From Anaerolineales bacterium (GTDB lineage: Bacteria > Chloroflexota > Anaerolineae > Anaerolineales > UBA4823): 12,377 bases of DNA. Location of the stretch: positions 1 through 12,377 of the forward strand of contig JADYYC010000271.1 of assembly GCA_020853835.1 (NCBI GenBank), in the 5' to 3' direction. Both the position numbers and the translations under genes were made by a program. The notes under the pieces were generated by a model, which did not search any database, was not told where the DNA came from, and saw only the letters and a list, made by a program, of their open reading frames with translations. Below, piece after piece: positions 1 through 6,559 of the stretch (the first letter of the stretch is position 1; each line of letters starts with the position of its first letter).

Positions 1-831
1 CAACAGTCGCTGCGCGCCTACCTGCAGCGAGAATACCAGGATTACTTCAACCCCGTGATGTACTCCACGATCGGTTGGGCCGACGGAGCGCCCAGAGAGG
101 CGCTGCCCATGCCGCCCGACCTGCTGCCCGCTTTGAGCGCAAAACCCAAGGCGGAACGCTCGGTACGGTTTTCATGGGATTATCCACAGCATAATTTCTA
201 CGCCATGTGGAAATATGTGCAGATCTTTCCCGAACAGGCCGGAAACGCCTACACCCAGGCGAAGCGCAAGCTCCAGGTTCCCATCCCGTCAATCGCCACG
301 ACCGATTATTTCCGGCAGAGACCTTATGAGCTCAACGCCTATATTGCGGGGTATGTAGGTTTTCTGAAGCTGCAAGAGTTGGCGGGGATGACCGGCACGG
401 ACGCCCAATTGCGCGCCTCAGTCACAAACGAGCTCAACCGGGCTTATGCGCTGCGGGTGCAAATTTTTAGCAAGGACACCTATTGGGTTGGAGACGGTTA
501 CCAAAGGCGCTCCTTGAACGTCGCGCGCAACTTCATGATGCTGGTTCCGGAGCTCGGCGCCTATCTGCGCCAGCACGCGCTGTCGAAGGTGCAGGAGGCG
601 GTGGACGAGTATCAATATATTGCGCCATACTGGTTTGTCACGCGCTACGAGGCGATGATGAACGAAGGCGTGATGTCGCCGCTTTATAATTACCCGGCTC
701 TGTTCCAGGCAAAGGCCCTGGTGTTGGGCGCCTCCAGTTCGGAGTTGACCAAGTACATTGACGTCCCCGCGTTTGAGCGGGGCGACCTGTTTCACATCCA
801 GAACCTTGTGTATGCCATTGAGGCTCCTTAG
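1..831 (+). CDS. C-terminal part of an unrecognised, mostly helical protein (5' end outside window)
   Basis: The frame is open from base 1 to the TAG at 829-831, giving 276 visible residues. The in-frame ATG at 55 is not a convincing start: the frame is already open upstream and no ribosome binding site precedes it. The visible part is rich in aromatic residues and looks mainly alpha-helical, with repeated Trp/Tyr/Asn/Arg patches such as the FYAMWKY, YWVGDGY and APYWFVTRYE segments. This would suit a helical toroid or carbohydrate-active accessory fold, but I do not recognise a family and no catalytic motif is evident. There is no membrane segment in the visible part. The gene converges on the acyltransferase-3 gene, with a possible terminator between them. 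The coding call is firm from length, the clean stop and the absence of a better frame; the function is unknown. Confidence 0.8.
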   Translation, partial: QQSLRAYLQREYQDYFNPVMYSTIGWADGAPREALPMPPDLLPALSAKPKAERSVRFSWDYPQHNFYAMWKYVQIFPEQAGNAYTQAKRKLQVPIPSIATTDYFRQRPYELNAYIAGYVGFLKLQELAGMTGTDAQLRASVTNELNRAYALRVQIFSKDTYWVGDGYQRRSLNVARNFMMLVPELGAYLRQHALSKVQEAVDEYQYIAPYWFVTRYEAMMNEGVMSPLYNYPALFQAKALVLGASSSELTKYIDVPAFERGDLFHIQNLVYAIEAP

Positions 832-866
832 CGCGTAGCCTCTGCAAACCGGCCGCCGGTCGAATA

Positions 867-913
867 CGGCGCATCTCGAAACTGTTATCAGCGGCGGGGT
901 GCGCCGAGTTTTT
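867..913 (+). terminator. Possible intrinsic terminator after the first gene
   Basis: CGGCGCA at 867-873 pairs with TGCGCCG at 900-906 (7 bp, loop 26 nt). The 3' arm is followed by AG and five Ts (909-913). It lies 36 bases past the stop codon in a convergent gap, where a terminator is expected. The long loop weakens the call. A second short hairpin, CCCCT/AGGGG, follows at about 915-927. Confidence 0.4.
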
Positions 914-928
914 CCCCCTCACAGGGGA

Positions 929-1972
929 TCAGCCGAACACATAGCGATAGATAGGGGGGTTCTGGATGCGTTCCACCAGCTTCATCACGCCGAGGGGGAT
1001 CAATAAGGTCAATAAGAACAACGGCGGCAAAATCAGCCAATAATAATAGAATACTCCCGGGAACAGCGCCGTCAGAGCCAGAAGGAGCAGGTCTAAAACG
1101 ATCAGGTTCATGAAGTATATGCCATACGCCCGCCGGCCGATGTTTTCAACCGTCTTCACCGCCGGTATCTGCTGGCGGTCAATGACCGGCGCCAACAGGA
1201 TGATGAACAACGGGAACAGGTGCTTCGCAGCAGGGAACGAGATCAGCGCCAGCGCGTTCAACAGCGCGAGCGCATATGTGACGGCGATAAGGCCCATCAG
1301 CGCCCAGCGGTAGCGCCGCGCCGCAGCCAGGTGTGCCGGGGCGTAACGCCCGTACAGCAGACCGAGTGGAAAATAGATCGCCCAATCTGCAAGCGTGTTG
1401 GCGAGAATGGGCGGTGCGAGCCGGCTGGTCCAGCCCGGAAAAGCGACCCCCAGCGTTCCTGGCTGGACGATGTTTAGCAGCAAAACCTGCAAGACCCCGA
1501 TCAACAGCACCGGAACCCAACCCCATTTCCGGATGGCGATCACCAGGAACGGGGAGATCAAATAGTAAAACGCCAGGAGGGGGATGAAGTTGAATGGATA
1601 CCCAACGACCAGTTGTTTGACGCACTCCAGCGGTGTGCAGGCCCGGCCGTGAATCAGATAGATCTCTACGTAAAAAATTATCGACCAGATGATGTAGGGA
1701 ATGATGATTTTTTTGAGATTGACCCACACGATTCTGTAGTTTGATCTCAGGTTGTCCTCGCGGGCGGCATAGTAAAAGAAGCTGCCGGACAGGTAGAGGA
1801 AGATGGGCACGGCAAAAAGGCCCAGCCCCGAAAGAGAATATAGAATCCATTGCTCCCAGCCCGGTGATATCAACCCGAGCGATCGGGGATAGATCATACC
1901 CTGGTCTATGGTGTGGTTTAGGACGACTAGCAGGATGGCAATTCCACGCAGCGCCGGGAACACTCGGTTCAT
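929..1972 (-). CDS. Acyltransferase family 3 integral membrane protein
   Basis: 347 residues, typical for the acyltransferase-3 family (OafA/WecH/NolL-like), which moves acetyl or other acyl groups onto sugars of exopolysaccharides, O-antigens or other surface glycans. The N terminus carries the family hallmark: R9-G10 and H20 at the end of the first membrane helix (RGIAILLVVLNHT). A second hallmark, KKIIIPYIIWS near residues 87-97, matches the family's R/K-x-x-x-P-x-x-x-W motif. About ten hydrophobic segments follow. The usual His in the late 'GIYxxH' segment is Asn here (GIYFMN). The ATG at 1972 is preceded by a purine-rich GGGAG/GGAAG stretch. The gene stands alone, with no glycosyltransferase beside it, so the acceptor is unknown. 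The family call is firm; acyl donor and acceptor are not inferable. Confidence 0.92.
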   Translation of the reverse strand: MNRVFPALRGIAILLVVLNHTIDQGMIYPRSLGLISPGWEQWILYSLSGLGLFAVPIFLYLSGSFFYYAAREDNLRSNYRIVWVNLKKIIIPYIIWSIIFYVEIYLIHGRACTPLECVKQLVVGYPFNFIPLLAFYYLISPFLVIAIRKWGWVPVLLIGVLQVLLLNIVQPGTLGVAFPGWTSRLAPPILANTLADWAIYFPLGLLYGRYAPAHLAAARRYRWALMGLIAVTYALALLNALALISFPAAKHLFPLFIILLAPVIDRQQIPAVKTVENIGRRAYGIYFMNLIVLDLLLLALTALFPGVFYYYWLILPPLFLLTLLIPLGVMKLVERIQNPPIYRYVFG

Positions 1973-2009
1973 TTTCTTCCCGCTCCCTGAAAACAGGAAT
2001 GCTCCGCCC

Positions 2010-2033
2010 TTCTGAAACCTGGGGGTTTCAGAA
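2010..2033. repeat. Perfect 10-bp inverted repeat in the leader of the acyltransferase gene
   Basis: TTCTGAAACC at 2010-2019 and GGTTTCAGAA at 2024-2033 are exact reverse complements around a 4-base loop (TGGG). The repeat lies 38 bases upstream of the acyltransferase ATG at 1972. On neither strand is the 3' side followed by a T run, so it is not an intrinsic terminator. It could be an RNA hairpin in the 5' leader of the acyltransferase transcript or a regulator-binding palindrome. Confidence 0.75.
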
Positions 2034-2501
2034 AAAGGGAGGGTAATTGTAGAACCATTCAGTAACCCCCATTTTTACACAGCCGGTTCTTTTTTCGATA
2101 TTCATTCAATTTTTTTAACTTCTGCTACCGTTCAACCCTGTTCATAACCCAGCGCCGGGCTTTTAATACGTAAAAGGCTTTATTGGCTGCAAACACCATA
2201 AATGATCAGAGACGGTCGTCGTTCTTCCTGATAATTTGATTAACGGTAAAGGTTGGGTTATAAGGCGCTGATAAGTTTTGCCTTTAAGCTATATCCCTCT
2301 GGCTGGGACGGCTCGATGATCCTTTGCTATGTGTAACGCGCCAGACCCCGCTTATAGGACCTGGACAACCTTGTTCACTTGTTGACAACACTCACTTATA
2401 ACATAAGCCGCCTAAACCGTCAAATAAACGCGAATTTATCTGGTTATGAAAACCAATCCACCTTGAGTTGTACGCCAGATATGAGGGGTAGCTGGGTTGG
2501 A

Positions 2502-2522
2502 AACCCGCGTATATAGCGGGTT
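2502..2522 (-). terminator. Weak hairpin, possible terminator for the minus-strand gene ending at 2607
   Basis: AACCCGC at 2502-2508 pairs with GCGGGTT at 2516-2522 around a 7-base AT-rich loop. It lies about 85 bases beyond the stop of the small secreted-protein gene, in the direction of its transcription. Only three Ts follow on the minus strand, so the terminator role is weak. GGGTT at 2494-2498 can also pair with the same AACCC segment (2502-2506), so two mutually exclusive folds are possible. Confidence 0.3.
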
Positions 2523-2606
2523 GTGTGATAAACGATCACTTCCACCAAAATTGAGACAATTCCTCAAACTGGTCATCTGGCGGAAATGCGCGCCGCGGGC
2601 TGCGAG

Positions 2607-3029
2607 TTATCTGACGCAGCGCCAGCGTCCGAATTTGATCTGGGTGGGTTCGCCGCGGTTGACGGGCAGCTTGAAGCAGGGCGTTACGGTGATGCGGATA
2701 TTGCGCCCCGCCACCAGGCGTGTGTTGCGCGCCTCGGGGCATTCGTAGCCAGTCGCCGGGTCGGATGGCAGGTAGTAGTACAGGCGCATCGCGTAGGCGG
2801 TCTTGGTGATCGTAAAGGTCTTATCCACAAAGGTGTGCGGTTCGTTGGCGGGGACCGTCAGGTAATAGAACACCGAATGATCCGGCGTGATGAGCCTGAC
2901 AGCGATCTGTTGTCCAGACTTATTGCGAATCGTCAAAGACGCCAGCTCGGTCCTTCTGGCGCCGATAAGCGAGGCCGCCAGGACGACGATGAGAAGATAA
3001 TACAGTTTCGTACCGTTGAAAAGACGCAT
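2607..3029 (-). CDS. Small secreted or membrane-anchored protein of unknown function
   Basis: 140 residues. An N-terminal hydrophobic segment (about residues 9-24, YYLLIVVLAASLIGA) after a short basic stretch looks like a Sec signal peptide or anchor. The rest alternates hydrophobic and polar residues, as in a small beta-sandwich (LTIRNKSGQQIAVRLI, RNIRITVTP), with three Cys in the second half (YECPE, TPCF, WRCVR). I do not recognise the family. The ATG at 3029 has a GAGGG stretch 4 bases upstream, and a TATAAT-like -10 lies about 30 bases further up, which supports expression. It sits in the same orientation as the CHRD gene, but that gene has a terminator in between, so it is probably transcribed separately. 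Confidence 0.72.
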   Translation of the reverse strand: MRLFNGTKLYYLLIVVLAASLIGARRTELASLTIRNKSGQQIAVRLITPDHSVFYYLTVPANEPHTFVDKTFTITKTAYAMRLYYYLPSDPATGYECPEARNTRLVAGRNIRITVTPCFKLPVNRGEPTQIKFGRWRCVR

Positions 3030-3058
3030 TAATCCCTCGGGTAAAAGACCGCAAATTG

Positions 3059-3067
3059 ATTATATAT
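3059..3067 (-). promoter_or_regulatory. Candidate extended -10 for the small secreted-protein gene
   Basis: On the minus strand the sequence TGATATATAAT contains a perfect TATAAT (3064-3059) and, overlapping it, a TGnTATATA extended -10 (3067-3059). It lies about 30 bases upstream of the ATG at 3029. No good -35 is found at the standard distance, so an extended -10 promoter is the likelier reading. Confidence 0.4.
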
Positions 3068-3185
3068 CATTTCAGCCATGTCTGCCCCCTATAGACAGGG
3101 ATGATTTTTAGGGATCAGAGAGCTGCAGACCGGCATGGAGATATTGGGCTGAAGCAGGTAACTCTACTGGATGCGCCTTGCGAAT

Positions 3186-3218
3186 AGATAAAGAAAATGG
3201 CGGGGGGTACCCGCCATT
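3186..3218 (-). terminator. Intrinsic terminator of the CHRD gene
   Basis: AATGGCGGG (3196-3204) and CCCGCCATT (3210-3218) form a perfect 9-bp, GC-rich stem with a 5-base loop. Read on the minus strand, the hairpin runs directly into a T-rich tract (TTCTTTATCT, 3195-3186). It starts 33 bases after the CHRD stop codon at 3252, so it fits as that gene's terminator and separates it from the next minus-strand gene. Confidence 0.8.
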
Positions 3219-3251
3219 CTTTGAAATAACGTTGAGATGGGGTATTCTTGC

Positions 3252-3755
3252 TTACTGGCGGATCAACTGGCCGCGCGCCTCTCCCGCCGGGTTCAGCGCG
3301 GTGACGATGTTCACATAGGCTTGATCGTTGTTCAGGGCGTTGAAGATTGCGGCGCCCGTAACGCCCGTTTGAGCCATCAGGTTGGAGGTAATGTTACCCT
3401 CCAGCGTCAGGATGCCATCGACCACGTTGCAATTGCCGGCTGCGGAGGGAGGCGGGGCGCCACACAGCGTGATCAGCACCGGCGCATCCTCTGCCGGTGT
3501 GGCAGGTCCGTTCAAAGTGACCCCTGAAACCGATCCCGACAAACCGCGCACCTGCATCAGAAAATGCAGGGTACCGTCCGGGTTTGTTGTCACCACAACG
3601 CTGCCCGCAGCCCTCGAGCCTACCACCTCGTGAAGCTCGGCTCCAGTCGTCAACCGGCCTTTCCAGACGCGCTTTCTGGCGAACGCAGTAACGGGCAGTG
3701 CCAGCATTAATGCAACCAATACTGCCAAAATCAATATCCGATGCCTTGTGTTCAT
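3252..3755 (-). CDS. Secreted CHRD domain protein
   Basis: 167 residues. Residues 1-26 form a clear signal peptide (basic MNTRHR, hydrophobic ILILAVLVALMLALPV, then TAFA). The remainder matches the CHRD domain, first described in chordin and common as a single extracellular domain in bacteria: WKGRLTTGAELHEVVGSRAAG at the start, the FLMQVRGLSG core, a glycan-like 'NGPATPAEDAPVLITL' strand and the closing AYVNIVTALNPAGEARGQL, the most diagnostic part. Bacterial CHRD proteins are exported; their molecular role is poorly defined. The ATG at 3755 has an AAAGGAGG ribosome binding site at 3773-3766, a slightly long 10 bases upstream. Two Cys (CGAPPP and NCNVV) could form a disulfide outside the cell. 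The gene is a monocistronic unit with its own promoter and terminator. Confidence 0.92.
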   Translation of the reverse strand: MNTRHRILILAVLVALMLALPVTAFARKRVWKGRLTTGAELHEVVGSRAAGSVVVTTNPDGTLHFLMQVRGLSGSVSGVTLNGPATPAEDAPVLITLCGAPPPSAAGNCNVVDGILTLEGNITSNLMAQTGVTGAAIFNALNNDQAYVNIVTALNPAGEARGQLIRQ

Positions 3756-3815
3756 AGGTGAGCACCCTCCTTTGGGCTCTTCACACTCGACTAAATGGCA
3801 CTACTTTGATTTATA

Positions 3816-3844
3816 ATACTAGCATAGTCTTAATTCCGAGTCAA
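3816..3844 (-). promoter_or_regulatory. Sigma-70-type promoter of the CHRD gene
   Basis: On the minus strand, TTGACT (-35, 3844-3839) is followed after exactly 17 bases by TAGTAT (-10, 3821-3816). Transcription would start near 3809, leaving a leader of about 50 bases before the ATG at 3755, which includes the strong AAAGGAGG site. Spacing and both hexamers are close to consensus. Confidence 0.75.
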
Positions 3845-3966
3845 GAAAAATTGTATCCGCGTGATTCTATTGTCTCAAAATCGGTGGAGTTTTTCTGCTG
3901 AAAGTCCACGCGGCTTAGCTTTGAACGCATCCTTTTCGAGACCGGCGCTCTGGGAAAACAGTCCTA

Positions 3967-4002
3967 TTTACCGCCGCGGGTGTGCTTGTTAGAATTTGCA
4001 CA
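3967..4002 (+). promoter_or_regulatory. Promoter placing the transcript start at the ATG (leaderless mRNA)
   Basis: TTTACC (-35-like, 3967-3972), a 17-base spacer ending in TGT, and TAGAAT (-10, 3990-3995) form an extended -10 promoter. The A of the ATG at 4002 lies 7 bases after the -10, just where transcription would begin. No Shine-Dalgarno sequence precedes the ATG. Both facts support a leaderless transcript. Confidence 0.5.
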
Positions 4003-5477
4003 TGAATATCTCTCTCAGACAGCTTTTCGGCAGATGGCTTGTGCGCTTGCTGGCGCTGATTGTCAGCCTGGCGCTCATGGCCGCGGATCCGCCGCCCGCG
4101 CCAGTCCCCAGCCTGGCGTCAGCGACAGTTTATCTGCCCCTGATTTCCGTCTTTCAGACAACCCAGCAGATCAATGTGCCTTACCTCAGCGATGCGGACA
4201 TCACCCGGAGCCGCTTCCCCGATATGGCGGTCTTCTGGTTTGGGCGCGTGACGACGAGCGAGAATTACACCGATGTGCGCATCGCCTCCAACCAGGAGGC
4301 GCTCTGGGTGCACCTGTCGGTGTTTGACCGCCGCCTCTGGTTCGACGCCTCGTCAACCCCCGATGACCTGGCAAACTGGGATGCGGCCAGCCTGTATTTG
4401 GACCTGACGCCGGCCGGCAGCAGCCAGCCGGGGCCGCAGTCATACCATTTCCTGGCCCAGTTCACGCCCTTTACCGAAGCCGGCCAGCGAACCAGATACC
4501 AGCAGGCGTTCCGTGGCGTCGGTGGGCGCTGGCAGCCAGCCAGCCTGGCCTTTAGCACGATCAGCGGGTGGCGCGGCGATGCCGCCAACAACGACCAGGA
4601 TGACCGCGGCTGGACGATGACCTTTATCGTCCCTTTCACCAGCCTGGGTTTTAGCCCCGGCAGTCCCCCGCCGCTGGCCTCGCTCTGGAGGCTCGGCCTG
4701 CAAGTGATCGATCGCGACGCCGCCTCGGGGCCGCTGGTCCGCGCCCATTCCTGGCCCGAGGGTTTTTCAGCAGACCGGCCCGCCTCCTGGGGGACGGCCC
4801 GGTTTGGCCTGCCGGCCTACACTCCGGCGCCGTCCACTCCTGGCGGGGTGGTGCAGATCCGTCAGGGGTTGAATGGCGCTGTGGTGCAAGACGCCTCCGC
4901 CGGTGGTTATGCGGTGTGCGGCGAAGGCACAGATTTCTTCAGCGAATGGGGCGACAAAACCGAGCGGTTCTACAACCCCAACGGGGCCGATTACAACGTC
5001 CAGAACCAGGCCGATGTGGCCGACTGGCCCTGTTTTTCAAAGGTCTATTTGCGTTTCCCGCTTGGAGCGCTCCCGCCCGGGAAGGTAATCCGCTCGGCAA
5101 AGCTCTATCTGCGCCAGTTTGGTCAGGCGGGTGCGCCCGGCCAGGCGATGGCATCGAATATCCAGGTGTCCGTCGTCGGCTCCGATTGGAACGACCTCAC
5201 GCTGACCTGGAACAATGCCCCCCTGGCGGAGGAGAACGTGAGCCAGGCGAAGGTGAGTCCTCTGGCGAGCTTTCCGGGCTGGCCCGGGGCGCTGCGCGAG
5301 TGGGACCTCAGCTATGCCGTGGCAAAAGCCTACCTCGCCGGCGCGGCCCAGCTCAACCTGGCGTTGTATTCGGCGGACGGCGCTTATCATTCGGGCAAAT
5401 ATTTCGTCTCCTCAGATGTCGGGGATTGGAACGAAATTGCGCGCCCGACGCTGGAAATCACCTGGGGAAACCCATAG
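4002..5477 (+). CDS. Exported protein with a CBM9-like domain and a C-terminal DNRLRE domain
   Basis: 491 residues from the ATG at 4002; an in-frame TTG two codons earlier (3996) is less likely. Residues 1-27 are a signal peptide (basic LRQLFGRWLVR, then LLALIVSLALMA). Residues of about 50-275 resemble the CBM9-like/DOMON-like beta-sandwich found in carbohydrate-binding proteins: FPDMAVFWFGRV, 'ASLYLDLTP', 'WTMTFIVPFTSLGF' and 'LWRLGLQVIDRD' are its typical strands. Residues 284-491 match the DNRLRE (CBM96-like) domain: KVYLRFPL, SAKLYLRQFG, the diagnostic 'DLTLTWNNAP', and a closing GDWNEIARPTLEITW. Both domains act outside the cell, with DNRLRE linked to polysaccharide binding or surface attachment. 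No catalytic module is seen, so a binding or scaffold role is inferred. There is no membrane anchor after the signal peptide. Confidence 0.88.
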   Translation: MNISLRQLFGRWLVRLLALIVSLALMAADPPPAPVPSLASATVYLPLISVFQTTQQINVPYLSDADITRSRFPDMAVFWFGRVTTSENYTDVRIASNQEALWVHLSVFDRRLWFDASSTPDDLANWDAASLYLDLTPAGSSQPGPQSYHFLAQFTPFTEAGQRTRYQQAFRGVGGRWQPASLAFSTISGWRGDAANNDQDDRGWTMTFIVPFTSLGFSPGSPPPLASLWRLGLQVIDRDAASGPLVRAHSWPEGFSADRPASWGTARFGLPAYTPAPSTPGGVVQIRQGLNGAVVQDASAGGYAVCGEGTDFFSEWGDKTERFYNPNGADYNVQNQADVADWPCFSKVYLRFPLGALPPGKVIRSAKLYLRQFGQAGAPGQAMASNIQVSVVGSDWNDLTLTWNNAPLAEENVSQAKVSPLASFPGWPGALREWDLSYAVAKAYLAGAAQLNLALYSADGAYHSGKYFVSSDVGDWNEIARPTLEITWGNP

Positions 5478-5733
5478 CTATTAGCTCGCGCCGTGAGGCT
5501 TGCGCCAGCCAGGCCCGCTAATCATCTGCCGTCTCCCGGATGCGCGTCTGTTCACGCCCGGCGGGTACGACCGCCTGCCCGGGATGCGCTTGTCATAACC
5601 CGGCTTCTGCTTCCCGGTAAATATCTGGAAGCTCGCAGGGACAAGCGGCCCTTACACCCGAATTCACGCGAACCCACATTGGCTGCGAGGTACTCAGCCG
5701 TGTTCACCCTGACCAGAGCAATTGGTGTTGTAT
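5478..5733 (+). other. Intergenic leader region upstream of the DeoR operon
   Basis: About 250 bases between the exported-protein gene and the operon promoter. It contains a nested GC-rich stem-loop near 5560-5586 (CCCGG...CCGGG outside, GGCGG...CCGCC inside) without a following T run, two copies of GGATGCGC (about 5538 and 5582) and the first copy of an 11-base direct repeat, CCGGTAAATAT (5614-5624). A GTG-started open frame (5493-5768) has no family features or ribosome binding site and is not called. Confidence 0.5.
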
Positions 5734-5755
5734 TTGTAGCAGATTGTGCTACAAT
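5728..5755 (+). promoter_or_regulatory. Promoter of the DeoR-led sugar operon
   Basis: TTGTAT (5728-5733) and TACAAT (5750-5755) are separated by 16 bases. Transcription would start near 5762, leaving a leader of about 30 bases before the ATG at 5792. The -10 is good and the -35 moderate, as expected for a repressible promoter. An inverted repeat fills the spacer and overlaps the -10. Confidence 0.6.
5734..5754. promoter_or_regulatory. Putative operator: perfect 8+8 inverted repeat in the operon promoter
   Basis: TTGTAGCA (5734-5741) and TGCTACAA (5747-5754) are exact reverse complements with a 5-base spacer. The site lies between the -35 and -10 and covers most of the -10, so a bound protein would block RNA polymerase. 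DeoR-family repressors commonly bind such sites near their own gene and are released by a phosphorylated sugar. I infer binding by the adjacent DeoR protein. I found no second copy in the window by eye. Confidence 0.65.
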
Positions 5756-5791
5756 CGTATCGAAATAAACCCTCATCCTCGTCCGGTAAAT

Positions 5792-6559
5792 ATGAGCAGA
5801 ACAAGCAGTGACCGATTAACCGATATCCAGAAATTCCTCGAAGGCAGGCGCAGCGTGACCTTTGCGGAGATCCGCGCCGAGTTCGGGGTGAGCACCGCGA
5901 CCGCCCGGCGCGACCTGGACGCCCTGGAAGCGCGCGGGAAGGTCCAGCGCATCCGCGGCGGCGCGATCGTTGCCGAGACCGCTCCCCCCCAGCTTCCCAT
6001 CCTGGAGCGCAGCCGCGACCAGGTGGAGGAAAAAGCCGCCATTGGCGCGGCGACCGCGGCCCTTATTCGCGACGGCGAATCCGTTTTCCTGGGCGGCGGC
6101 ACCACCGTCCACGAGGTGGCTCGCTGCCTGGCCAATCATTCTCGCATCACCATCTTCTCCAACAGCCTTCAAGTCATCAACACCCTGGCGATGGTCGGGA
6201 AGGTGCACCTGGTGATCCTCGGGGGCGTCATCCGGGTGGACGAAGCCACGGTGTATGGGCATTTCGCCGAGATGATGTTGAGCGGCATCCATGTCGATAA
6301 AGTCATCCTGGGCGCTCGATCCATCAGCATTTCCAACGGCATTACTAACGACCTCGGGCCTGACATCTCTACCGAACGGGCGATCCTCCAGATCGGCCGG
6401 GAGGTGATCGTCGTCGCCGATCACACCAAATTTAACCGGATTTCCACGGTCAACATCTGCCCGCTTTCGCGCATCCACCGCATCATTACCGATACCGGGA
6501 TCGCTCCGGTCGACCGGTTGGCTATCGAGGAAGCCGGCGTGGAGGTCGTTGTCGCTTGA
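5792..6559 (+). CDS. DeoR-family transcriptional repressor of the sugar operon
   Basis: 255 residues from the ATG at 5792, the usual size. A TTG 48 bases upstream is in frame but lies inside the operator, so it is rejected as start. Residues 8-58 form the DeoR helix-turn-helix, with the recognition helix in STATARRDLDALEARGKVQR followed by the typical 'RGGA' (55-58). Residues from about 75 on are the DeoR sensor domain, related to phosphosugar isomerases: GGGTT (101-105), the FSNSLQVINTL and LGGVIRVDE segments, and ADHTKF near residue 215, which in the family contribute to binding a sugar-phosphate effector. It would sense an intermediate of the downstream pathway and control the promoter at 5728-5755, including its own synthesis. 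The stop codon overlaps the start of the ROK gene. The effector cannot be deduced. Confidence 0.95.
   Translation: MSRTSSDRLTDIQKFLEGRRSVTFAEIRAEFGVSTATARRDLDALEARGKVQRIRGGAIVAETAPPQLPILERSRDQVEEKAAIGAATAALIRDGESVFLGGGTTVHEVARCLANHSRITIFSNSLQVINTLAMVGKVHLVILGGVIRVDEATVYGHFAEMMLSGIHVDKVILGARSISISNGITNDLGPDISTERAILQIGREVIVVADHTKFNRISTVNICPLSRIHRIITDTGIAPVDRLAIEEAGVEVVVA

Larger units (their letters stand above)
1973..2606. other. Gene-free, AT-richer intergenic region with several inverted repeats
   Basis: About 630 bases without a convincing gene between two minus-strand genes. By eye it is clearly richer in A and T than the flanking genes, with long T runs around 2089-2125. It holds a perfect 10-bp inverted repeat close to the acyltransferase start (2010-2033), a possible -10 for that gene on the minus strand (TACAAT, 2051-2046, no good -35), a 7-bp stem at 2502-2522 and a 5-bp stem at about 2524-2539 (GTGAT/ATCAC). 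Short open frames here lack ribosome binding sites and family features. No tRNA, riboswitch class or mobile-element end was recognised. Confidence 0.6.

Noticed and set aside
1179..1850. Minus-strand 223-codon open frame in another frame of the acyltransferase gene
   Set aside because: The overlapping frame has all acyltransferase-3 hallmarks and membrane helices; this one has neither.
2481..2522. tRNA-like stem with a GGGTTGGAAACCC core
   Set aside because: No T-loop consensus, no acceptor stem or anticodon arm can be drawn.
5493..5768. GTG-started 91-codon open frame before the DeoR gene
   Set aside because: No Shine-Dalgarno, Arg/Ala/Pro-rich composition, and it runs through the operon promoter and operator.
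5744..5791. TTG start extending the DeoR protein by 16 residues
   Set aside because: It lies inside the putative operator and upstream of the predicted transcription start; the ATG at 5792 gives the normal family length.
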